Shown in pieces: positions 43,563 to 59,616 of a stretch of 64,000 nucleotides of DNA. This stretch comes from Globodera rostochiensis (lineage: Eukaryota; Nematoda; Chromadorea; Rhabditida; Heteroderidae), in the NCBI GenBank assembly GCA_018350325.1, contig JAEVLN010000014.1, positions 2,422,514 through 2,486,513 on the forward strand, given 5' to 3'. Every line of letters begins with the position of its first letter. The first letter of the stretch is position 1. The notes beneath the pieces were generated by a model, which saw nothing but the letters and a program-made list of their open reading frames with translations, did no database searches and was not told the origin of the DNA. The position numbers were made by a program, and so were the translations under genes.

Positions 43563-44200
43563 CTGTATATTTGTGGAGAGAATTGCGCTAAAATTGTAAG
43601 GTTTTTATTACTTTCAACAATAAGTTGGGAGGGATGGAGCAATATAATGCAAAATGGCTTGGAGAATTTCAAAAACTAAGTTCTTAGTAAAAATAAGACA
43701 AAGAAGTTATCAATTTTCATCTACCTAAATCATTCTTGAACCCAATCTTTTGCAGTGACTGTACAAAAGACCGTTTGTAAATAAAAAAGAATAAAAATAC
43801 CTGTGCCTGTGAGAGAAGAAGAGAAGAAATAACAGAGAGACTACCTAGAGGCCGGTAAAATAAAATTTCCGGGAACTGGGTTTTCAAAAAGTACGGGACG
43901 TGAATCCCGTTCCCAACGGTCTCTAAGATAGACATAATGACAGGAAAAAAACTTTCGTTTGAATTCTTTTTCAATCATTCCTTGGCATTACGTGCCAGAT
44001 CAGTGAGTGGTTGAAGTTCGACGATGATCGATTCAACATTATACTTATACTTCGAACAGTGTTCAGACTTTCCGGGTTTTAGAATTCTTTTATTTTATCC
44101 TTAAAGCTAAATGATACCCTTTAGATTTGAATTAATTCAATAAAATTGAATGAATTGTTGAGCAACAACTGTTTGTACATGATTAGGACATCTCAGTTGA
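43563..44200. promoter_or_regulatory. Shared divergent promoter region of cyclin T and ogt-1
   Basis: 638 bp between two head-to-head genes. Each gene has its own spliced-leader-type acceptor (TATACAG at about 43563 for cyclin T; TCTCAG at about 44191-44196 for ogt-1). An 80-bp TAGAG element lies inside. No promoter motif could be singled out. Confidence 0.45.
43846..43925. mobile_element. 80-bp TAGAG-ended mini-element
   Basis: Runs TAGAGGCCGGTAAAA to AACGGTCTCTA, with TTTCCGGGAACTGGG and GGGTTTTCAAAAAG shared with the 866-bp element at 11798. It looks like an eroded, internally deleted copy. Flanking 8-mers do not match cleanly. Confidence 0.6.
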
Positions 44201-49423
<5,223 letters not shown>

Positions 49424-50015
49424 AAAGTAAAAACACAATTGTGAATTGGGAGAGGGACGTGCTATAAATAATAACGGATTGTTGTGCACGGACATATACT
49501 CATTTATTTCCACTTTTAAATTATTCCATTTTCGGATACCCCCCCCCCCCCTCCCCCGCTTTTGTCTGTGTCGTTTGCAACATCCTCCTCCATTTAAAAA
49601 TAGTCATTATGTGTGAGCAATGAGCATTTCCAAACGCCCGTTCGTTTAACTGATGAATTTGTCATAATTCAAAACCAAACTATTTTTCGTTCCGAAGTTT
49701 TGTCTTCGTTTTTGTGGTTAAATTAAAGCACATAATAATGTGAGAGAACGCATTCGATTTGTGATGAAACATTTTCTTATTAAGCACACGTAAACCAATT
49801 AATTAAAATCAAATACCCCACACAAAAAAAAATGCTTTGATGGATTTTCTTCGAGCTTTTTGTCGGCTACAATGTTACGCAAACTGTAACAATGAAAGAC
49901 AACGGCAACAGTTTCTGTTGCCACTTTCACCGTGCGGGTGGGTTTATAGTGGACGGTGTCTTTAAGTCCCTACGTCCATCGAAAGTTCACTAAAAATTTG
50001 AAACTGTACAGGGAG
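49424..50015. other. Intergenic between ogt-1 and the ABCC10-like gene
   Basis: Contains a C13 run at about 49540 and AT-rich sequence; an ATTAAAG-type sequence at about 49722 could serve cleavage. The CTGTACAG acceptor just before 50016 is the likely spliced-leader site of the next gene. No gene seen. Confidence 0.5.
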
Positions 50016-53000
50016 ATGTTGCTTTTGCTGCTGCTCCATGCCGCACTTTTCTGTTCGGTCGTCTTCCATTTCACGGTTTTGGTGGGTGTCCTCCTTCGAA
50101 AATCAATTTGATGAAACGGACGGATAAATTAATTGATTGTTATTAATTAATTAATAACACGTCATTTTCCGAGTGAACCCACCCAAAATGACATTAAAAA
50201 TTGTCGCAGTGTCTTTCTCCTGCCGCCAACGTCCCCCGCGGCGATCGCCGACGACGGGCGCTTCTGGTCGCCTGCGTCTCCGCCCTCGCTGGCCTTGCCG
50301 CCATTCTCCAGCCATTCGCCTCCCTCCCGTCGGTCCTTCGCATTGCCTATTCGCTGGTCGCAATGACTTGGACAGCGAATGGGGCACTTCATTTTGTTGC
50401 TTTTCGTAAGGACAGGTAAATGAATAAATTGAACGGACGGGGGGCATTCTTTTGGTTTATTGCGGACAAAAAATGTTGCCGATCATGACAGCGGCATTTT
50501 TATGATTTAATAGTGATCAGAAGATCAAAGAGCTGCCGCTGATCAGCAGCAACTCAAAATGCAATCGCTTCAGCAGTCTTCGACCCTCCGTCCTTTCGCT
50601 TACTCTCCAAACGCTTCTTTCCGCACTGTTCGCATTTGTCTCCTTCCATCGTTGGCGGCTTCTTGGCCCATCCGCGCCACTCTCCCTCTTGGCCATTCTC
50701 CTCTTTCTCTCCCTCTTCCTTTGCTTGGTTTGCCAAATTGTTTGGCGACTTTGGCCCATTTATCGGGGAGGTCATCATCATCACCAAAGTCGGACTCCGT
50801 TGTTGAGTGGCTAAAATTTTCGGAACGTCCTTCAGATGGAGCTGAACCCCAACAAAATGATCATCCGATCATTTTATTGCACAGTCATGAGCACTCCAAT
50901 TTGTTCTCGAAGCTGTTCTTCTGTTGGACCAATCCCCTTCTCAGGAAGGGCTTTCAGAAACAGCTCAATCAGGTTGTTGTTGTCCTCCAATGTTGAACTC
51001 GAAATTTGCTGATTCTCCTCAATACAGCTCGAAGATGTGTTCCATCTTCCGCCCAGCCTGGACTTACCTCGTCTCCAACATGACATTCTGGGCGATGATC
51101 TTCAAGCAATCTCTTCCGACTTTTCCTTCGCTAAAGCCCTCCTCCGTGCCTATGGACGCCCCTTTTTTCTGCTTGGCGTTGTTCGTTTTATTGGAGACCT
51201 TTTCGATTTTGCAAGTGAGCAGGCAGCTCAGGCCGTACTCCCTGAAGATTCAGTCTCACCTCCCCCCACACACAGGTCCTGTACTTCTTCATCTGCTCAT
51301 CACTTCCTTGCAGGAGTCCTCCCAATCGGTGGTCTGTTTTTGGGACGGGTCACTCACTGTCTAAGAGCTCGAATCGTTCAATTCGGGGGGGGGGAGAGTT
51401 CAGCGTGTTTCGGACAAGACAAGCATTAAGATTTTGTTTCTGTCCCGAACGATTCGGTGTTAAGAACACGGGGTACATTTGTGCCGTGCTGATGTCCGTC
51501 GCTCTGTTCATTTCTTCCGTTTGCCACTTTCAATTCAATTATCACATCGAAATGATCAATCTCCGCGCAAAGACTGCACTTCTTTTGGCTGTCTACCAGA
51601 AACTGTTGCGCATCCCGGCATTCCAACTGAGCGAAAACTTTTCCTCGGGCAATCTGATCAATTTGATGTCCAGCGGTGGGTGACAAACTTTACAAAACAA
51701 AATCCCAAAATTGTAACTGAACTGCTGCAGATGTTGATCGCATCGGCGGAGTTGTGCTCACTTTTCACGGTGTAAATAAAAAGGAAAATGAAAAAACAAA
51801 AATGTTCGCATTACAGCCTTTTGGAGCATGCCGATGAATTTCGCAATTGCTTTGTACTTGCTTTACCGAGAGGTATGTGTTCTTAGCTTAAATTGCCCTC
51901 AAAACTCACTCACTTCGCTGTTGTTATCTTAATTAATTAACCTCATTAAGCTCGGAATTGCCTTTCTTGCCGGCGTCCTCGTCTCCGTGCTGCTGATCCC
52001 GCTGAACAAGTACATCGCCTCCAAAGTTGGACAATTCTCCAACAAAATGATGCATATGAAGGATGCCAGGATCAAACTTTGTATGAATTGATTGGAATCC
52101 CTTCTTTTTTCTAAAATTTCATCTACAGTAACCGAATTGGCCCGTTCAATGCGTACGGTCAAATTAAACAATTGGAAATTGTTTTTCGAAGCGAAAATTA
52201 GCGCGCTCAGGTCGCGCGAATTGGGCAATTTGAAGGGCATGAAATACCTCGACGCCGTCTGCGTTTACCTTTGGGTTGGTCGGTGGTCGTTTTGCTATCG
52301 TAATTTGATAATTCTGCCTTAGGCGTCGGCACCTACCGTAATTATGGTGTTGATGCTCGCCACTTATTCAATCGTCCTGCGTGAAGTGCTCACCGCGGCC
52401 AAAGTGTTTACAACTCTTGCACTGATCAACATTCTAATCATGCCCTGTGGGCTTTTGTTTTTGTGCCATCGCTTTCATTCACAATAATCCCTCAAGTAAA
52501 TGCCTTCCCGTGGGTGCTCAGTGGGATCATCAACGGAATGGTCAGCAAACGACGCTTTGACGCGTTTTTTGCGATTCATTGTGGGGATCAACAACAAAAC
52601 ATCGTGACGCCTTCGGAGGAAGGCGGTGAGTGTTATTAACGTTTGGTGCTAAATGGCTCCATTCCGGAAGTTTAAGTACTGCTTGGACTTGATGGTAATT
52701 CGTTTGCGTGGACCGATTCAAAAAATGCTGTTAGCGGTGTCCGTTTTAATGGAAGAAAAGTAAAAAATAAATAAATTTGCTCTTTATTTGCCGGATTATT
52801 CGCCAAAGGGTATGCTGATCGGCGTGATCGGACCGGTCGGGAGTGGAAAGACGAGCCTTTTGATGGGTTTGTTGGGCGAGACAATCGCATCGGAGCCGCT
52901 TGTGCAAATGGACCCCGAAGTGTTGGCGGAGGGATTTGCTTATGTTGGCCAGGATGTTTGGCTAAGAGAGGGTTCGATCCGAGACAATGTTTTGTGCGAA

Positions 53001-56000
53001 AGGGCCTTTGATCAGCAACTGTTCCAACGTGCCATCGACGCTTGCGCCCTTTCCTTCGACATTCAGGTGGTGGACACTGTTACAATAATTACTCTATCAT
53101 TAAACGGACGCCATTCGGTTGATTGATTTGTCCATTTGGATCAGCAGCAAATCATTTAGGGCAATAATAAATGAAGTTTTCCCTCAGGGAATGCCCGGAA
53201 GGGATAACTATCGAATCAGCGGAGACGGGATTACTCTGAGCGGAGGTAATTTGGATTTTGGGGGGTCAAAGCGGCGTCCGGTTTGGACCTGACTTTTAAC
53301 TGATTTAAACCCAAAAAATGGTTAAGGTCAGAAGCTCCGTCTGGCGTTGGCACGGGCCGTCTACGCGGACAAGCGCGTGTACTTGCTGGACGACCCTTTT
53401 GCGGCGTTGGACCGAACTGTCGCGAGTTTCGTCAACAAAAACTGTCTGTTGAAGCTGAAAGACGACGGAAAGATGGTCATAATGTGCACCCATCACGAGC
53501 GGTTTTTGCGCGAAGCCGATTTAGTGATCAGACTGAATCGAGAAGGGGTGCCCGATCAGACAGGTTGGTGCTGTTCCAATTCATGTTCTGCTCTGATTTG
53601 GACTTGGAATATTTCATTAAATGCCTTCAAGGAAGCCCGGACGAAGTTTTAATGCCGTCAACATCTGCCGATAGTCATTTCGAGAGTCTCGATGTTTCTG
53701 AAGAGCATGCCGAAGAGTCGGCACCGATGGATGCCGCGGAATTCGTTGGGGTGGAGGAAGTGGAAGAAGAAAAAGAGGTGCCGGCGTTGTTTTTGAGAAG
53801 TTTGGCATAATTTAACAAATGTTTTTTTGTGTTTAGATTGGGGCGGTTAAAGTTCGCGTGTACGTCAGTTTTGTGCGAGCGGTTGGGGTGCCGTTGAGTG
53901 TGATGATAATACTGTCCCTGCTGGGTTTGGGGAATCAAATTTCAAATTCATAAATTGAATTTCCCCCCCCCCCTCCCCATTTTAGTAATGCAAATGTCCA
54001 AAATTGGGTCCGACATTTGGCTTAGCCGATGGGCGTCTGCCGTCACACCGCCGCCGTCGAATGGGTCCAATTTGGCCGCTGCTGCTGCTGACTGGAGGTC
54101 TGTCTGTTCAACAAACCGATCAATTCCCCGGGGCCTGATCTGATCACTTTTCTTTTGTATCTTGCCCCTTCAGCTTTCCCTTTTTCTCGCGTCCAATCCA
54201 AAAAATGCCGTCACTGAGTGCCCAAGTGGAGACAAACTTTTATTTGGCCATTTACGTGGGAATTGCTGCGCTTAATACCTTTTGCACGCTTATTCGGGCC
54301 TTTTTGTTCGCCTTCGGTTGCATTTTGGCCGCCAAAAGACTCCACGAACGGATTCTCAGCAAAATTCTCAATGTAATTGAATCAATTACTAATCGTTTAT
54401 TGTCCCCTTTGGCGGCATTAACAAATTCGCCCTAAGGCGACGTTGACCTGGTGGGACCGAACGCCCTGCGGACGCGTCACCAACCGGTAAGCGTTAATTG
54501 ACAGTTTCAGAAGCACACTTTCTTTTGTTCTTCCCTTTTTAAGACTTTCTTCCGATGTGAACAGAGTGGACGATGGGCTGCCCTTCCAGCTGAACATTCT
54601 GCTCGCCTCCCTCTTCCCCCTGGTCTCCACCCTTTTGGTGACCGTCGTTGCCCTGCCCCTGCTTTGTCCTTTTGTACTGCTCCTGTCCGTCGCCTACTTC
54701 TTCCTCCAGGTCCGTCCATATCAGTCCCTCCCCCTCAACTCTTCCGTCCTTTAAGCGTTACTATCGACGGACAACAGTCGAATTGGTTCGTTCGTTCGTT
54801 GTTCATCAAAGCTTTGACCGTTTCGTCGATGAGTTTTCCCCCCCCCCCAATTTGTTAGCGCCGTATCGCCGCTGTGAGCCTTTCGCCGCTGTACAGCCAT
54901 TTGTCCGAGACGGTTTCCGGCCTCGTCTCAATCCGGGCCCTCCGAATCACTCACAGGCATTCATATTGGCATTGGCATATAGAAAGAGAACTTTTCTTAA
55001 AAGTGCCGAGACCCATCGACAATTTTGACCCCAAAATCTTTTGTTTTGAGTCTCAAGAATTATCTGTCCGACTTTGAATGAATGTTTTGCGCCCCCTTTT
55101 CAGATTTTCCTCGTTGATGCGCGACCGTTTGGAGTGCAATTTGCGTGCCCAATTTTCCCAATTGGCCTGTGCGCAATGGCTGTCCGTTCGTACTCAAATG
55201 CTCGGCGTTGCCATTGTGTCCGTCGTGGCATTTGCCAGTGTGTTCGACGTTCACCTCTTCCATCTGGCAAACCCCGGTCTGGTCGGATCAGTGCCTCCCT
55301 CCCCCCAAGTGATCGATGCTTAAAAGGGAAACAATCGGCTCTTTACTCACCAAAACCCTCCACCGCCACACATTAATTCGTCCATTTTAAGGGCTAATTG
55401 GCCTTTCCATCACTTACGCCCTCTCATTTACAAGCCTTTTCAACGGCCTTTTGTGCGCGTTCATTGAAACGGAAAAAGGTTTAAACACATTGGGAAAATG
55501 AATGCCATTTTTGAATGTTATTTGAAGAATTGGTTTCGGTGGAACGGATTTGCGACTATGTGACAAATGTTCCTGAAGAGGTGGATACGAATGAGCCTGG
55601 AGATGAGTTGATTGGCCGAACTTTGGTTGGTTGGACAGTTTGGGGGGGGGGGGGAGAATTGCCTAAACTCACTGTCCCCTTGCCCCTAAAAAGACCCGGC
55701 AAATCAATGGCCAAATTCGCTTTGTCGGCGTCTCTCTTCGCTACGCTCCGGACTTACCACTGGCAATTCGGGACGTCACTTTCCACGTCGAGGCCGGCCA
55801 CCGAGTTGCGGTCATTGGGAGGACCGGATCAGGTCGAATTGGCGGATTAACCCCACAACCAATCGAATGGCCAATAAATTTCAGGAAAAAGCACCATTCT
55901 CCAGGCGAGGGGCTTTTTTCACGCGTTTCCAAATTAATTGCTTTTATAAAAGGCGCTTCTTCGAGCAGTTCCGATTGAAAGTGGCAAAATTTGCGTTGAT

Positions 56001-56700
56001 GGGGCGATCGATCTGGAGCGTCTGGGGCTGGACTCGGCCCGGGCGATGGTTTGTTGCGTTCAACTTCGTTATTTGGCCTTTAACATCCCTCCGGGACTTA
56101 TTTGTCAGTTCGGCTACGTCTCCCAACATCCTTTCCTTTTCTCGGGCACTCTGCGCGACAACCTTTGCCTTTCCATGGCCAATTCTTCGCCTCCCCCGGG
56201 CGATGAAAGTCTTCTCGGTCACTTTTCCCGTACCGGACTCGGCCAATGGTTGGACCATTTCGGCGGTCTGAGCGCGCAAATCACCGAGGGCGGGCGCAAT
56301 TTGTCTTTTGGAGAACGCCAGCTAATTTCGCTGCTTCGTCTGGCACTGTCCAACCCGCGCATCGTTCTGATCGACGAGGCAACCGCGCACATGGACGAGA
56401 ACAACCACAGACTGATCAGGTGATCAGATGGACAGACAAATCGATCGATTTTGGCATAGGGAAATGCCGAAAATAATCATTTGCTTTTACAGCCAATTAA
56501 TCGCGAAGATGGGCTGTACGGTGTTGGCCATTCTGCACCGGACAAGCGGATTGGCAGAATTCGATTGGATCATTGGTCAGCAAAAATATGCCAAAATCGT
56601 CCCTTACACTTTTCGCGCAGAAATGAGCAACGGACGAATTTCCCGTCAGGGGCCGCCGTCGATGTTCTTCGCCAATAAAAATGCCGAACAGAGTTTTTAG
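50016..56700 (+). CDS. ABCC10: ABCC10/MRP7-like full ABC exporter
   Basis: Starts MLLLLLLHAALFCSVVFH after a GTACAG acceptor. N-terminal membrane exons at 50.2-50.8 kb form a TMD0-like region, then TMD1 (about 50.9-52.7 kb). NBD1 has Walker A GPVGSGKTSL, Q-loop YVGQDVWLREGSIRDN, signature TLSGGQKLRLALARA and Walker B VYLLDDP (Asp for Glu, as is usual in ABCC NBD1). TMD2 shows YLAIYVGIAALNTFCTLIRA and TLSPLYSHLSETVSG-like sequence. NBD2 has GRTGSGKST, YVSQHPFLFSGTLRDN, NLSFGERQLISL and IVLIDEATAHMD, then an H-loop His (LAILHRTSG). The order and local wording fit ABCC10 best. Such pumps export organic anions, conjugates and drugs. Some exons near 52.4-52.8 and 55.6-56.1 kb need splicing I could not fix with certainty. 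Ends at 56700, 67 bp from the next stop. Confidence 0.85.
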
Positions 56701-56767
56701 AAAATGGAATTCATTCGTTCATAAACTTCAATTCCTTTACAATAATTGTATTTTCACAAATTATAAA

Positions 56768-58945
56768 TTAAGCAGTCGGATGGATCGAATCATTTCTTTG
56801 GGACTTTCGACTTTGGAGAAGCCAATAGACAATTTGGACGGCGATCTGATCAAAGATATCGCCCGTTTAAGGCCAAAGTTCTTTGACTTACGAAGATTAG
56901 CTGAATGCCGGCCACCAGTGTGGCCGTCCACGCAAAGCCCAAATTCTGGGCGCTTAGTCCCCCCAAACTCGTGGCCACAAATGCTCTGTAAAACAACAAA
57001 AAGCATTGTCTTCGCTAAATAGCTTAATTAATGGAGCAATTCGCTTTGATTGAGGCTAAAAACATTGGTTAATTGCACTCACTGAATTAACCGACGGACA
57101 TTTCCTACCCAAGTGAAAGTGCCGACTGGATGAAGCTGGAGACGCACCCGCAGATGCCCGGCGAAGTGCCGTTTAGGCCCTTCTTCCTTGGGGGCACGAA
57201 CAACTTTCAGCGCAAAATGCCCCGGTGTGCTCAAACTTTGCCGCATCGATGCACCATTTGAACACGGGAACATAAGCAATGCCCGCGACAAAGCCGAGCA
57301 AGCCGAAGGCAAAGGTGATGATCAGAAAGCTTCTGAAGAGATCGAGCATAAGTCTCGACAAGATTTCGTTTTGGTCGATCAATCGATCGATCTTTTTTGC
57401 TCGTCGAGTCTCGATCGGTCGTTACTTTCTTCCCAACCTGGGCAAACCGAGCAGTGGCGAAGGGCCCATGAGAAGGGTGACAATGGCCATTCCCACGGAC
57501 ACCATTAACATCATCGGCCTCATTTGGTCACTTAAATATCGCTCCACAAAAAAACTCCAAACCGGGGCGGAGATTATGTAAACGACGGAGACGATCGACA
57601 TCAGAAACCCGGACAGAATGGACGGCGACCATTTGAGGTTGAACTGATCGGAGGGGGACGTGTGAGATGATTAGCTTATCGATCAATTTGGAGATACAGT
57701 GGCCATGTAATCGGTCAACGACGGCTCGTAGAAGTACCAGCAGACGGAGTTGAGGAACATGGAAGTGACGGACAGGAACAGATCCGGGATGGCCAACAGT
57801 TGGAGCACCCGCGGCACTTCCTCCGCTTCAGCCGTGCCCGATTGGACGTCTTGATTTCCTTGAGAGGAGAAGCCAGGAATTGGGGGGAATTTAATCCCGT
57901 TTTTGATTTAGCCAAGCCCAACCCGTGGCAGTTATGTATTTCGATCGGAAGAGAATGGCCGACGGGACGAGCACAAAAGCAAAGGACGCACCGACCGAGT
58001 ACAGAGGCAGTCCAAACCCGCCGATTTCGAACAGAATGCTGCCGAGTACAGGCCCAATGGTAAAGCCAAGTCCGTAGGCAACTTCCAGAAGAGCCTCCAA
58101 AGAACAAAAAACCCCCTAATAAATAACCGTGGCATGGAGCCAACCACCCACCGTAAACATCACAATCCGTTCTGGAAACAAATGGCCAATAAGGGCCCAT
58201 GCGCTCGTCGAATACGAAGCGTTTCCAATCGATTGGCCCACTCGGAGAAGCAAAACGCCGACAAAGAACGGCGTGCCGAACGGAAGGTAAGGGGACAGAC
58301 TGGGAAAGTGGGCAGATTAAAATGGAAATGCCCTCCCCTCTGGGGCTATTTAATGGGTGGACGGTACCCAAGTGCCATTGTGCAGAGTGACGTTAAACAA
58401 AGGCCTCCGATGAAGGCGCGGTTAATGCCAAGAATGACCATCTGTCGGAAGGAGGGAAAAGCGAAATGAAAGCATTAAATCGATTTGATGCTTTTAAAGG
58501 GCCAAACATTTCACTTTGTCCAATCCTTTCAACAAATATTTGCTTTGTCCTAATTACGTATTTGCCGAAGACGGGCGAAATAAAGAAAGTGGACAGCTGA
58601 AGAATGCCGATGACCAGCCCGACTTGGGAGGTGCTCAGACCCTTTGCCCGTGCCTAAATTTGTTAGGGCTAAAGTCTCATGGATCGATCGATCATTCAGT
58701 GCCCCCCGGGGAGTTAACGGACTTCGATTGGGAAAAATGGCACAATGCAAGCAAAAGTGATGCCGACGAACAGATTGGACAAGATCATCAACGCAGCTAT
58801 CGCCAATTGCGACCGTTCATACCCTGAGGGAATTTTGAGGGTCATCACTTTGCCTGTGGCATTTTTTGACTTTTTTTGAATTCCAAAAAGCCACACCTTT
58901 CCCCGAGACAGCCGCCTTTTCTGCCCTTTCGTTTGCCGACGCCAT
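56768..58945 (-). CDS. SLC18B1: MFS transporter, SLC18B1-like
   Basis: Minus strand. The start ATG at 58945 follows a CTGTCACAG acceptor by 14 bases. After MASANERAEKAAVSGKG the first helix is SQLAIAALMILSNLFVGITF with IVPFFPIE, the usual MFS N-terminus. Later exons: STSQVGLVIGILQLSTFFIS and PVFGKYV (motif A region), EVAYGLGFTIGPVLGSILFE (motif C-like), SVTSMFLNSVCWYFYEPSL, SILSGFLMSIVSVVYIISAP, FLIITFAFGLLGFVAGIAYVP, and NLGFAWTATLVAGIQLIF; the stop is at 56768. The pattern resembles SLC18B1, a vesicular polyamine-type transporter of the DHA1/VMAT branch. Substrate is inferred from the family only. Twelve helices look plausible but not every exon was placed. Confidence 0.72.
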
Positions 58946-59616
58946 TTTGTCGTGCTTAACCGTTTCTGTGACAGATAAAATTGCGAAATTCGATTAAAAA
59001 AGCCAATTATAATTGTGATTTATTTATTTGCAACGAAAGCGTTGGGGGAGAAATAAAAAAGAAATAAAATGACTCTCGAAAGGTTAATTCGTATAAAAAA
59101 TGATAAGATAAATAAATTTATGTATGGCCAAATTGATAGAACGAACGAACTGCTTGCTGTTGATGAACTCTCCAAACTTTGATAAAGCTAACGGGGCAAA
59201 TGCCCTCAAAGGGATTAAAAAAAGTGAAAGTTTTTGACAATTCGACAAAAACTGATAACAGAGCCAATGCTTCGATGCTTAAAAATGAACAATTAAAAGG
59301 GCCCGACCAAACTCTGCCCGTTTGATGGGCCACAAATGGAATATTAAATTGATAAAAAACCATCCATTTCTGTCTCATCGAACGGCTTCTCCTCTGATAA
59401 TCTCTGGACACCCGCGAACACTCACTGATGATAAGACGCAGAAACGTCACATGCGTTGTTTTCCCCGGTGTTTATAATTTTAGAAAGAACATCGTTTTAA
59501 ATCTTTTGGACTAAATTCGTGCATATTATTAATTACATAATTAATTACATTGGCTGATCACAGAAAATGAATTTGTACAAAAATGTCGTCATAATGTATT
59601 CAATTGGCCGCATTGG
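58946..59616. other. Intergenic upstream of the MFS gene
   Basis: AT-rich; TTAATTACATAATTAATTAC-type sequence at about 59528-59550. Minus-strand cleavage of the repeat-protein transcript would occur in the right part. No gene seen. Confidence 0.45.
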
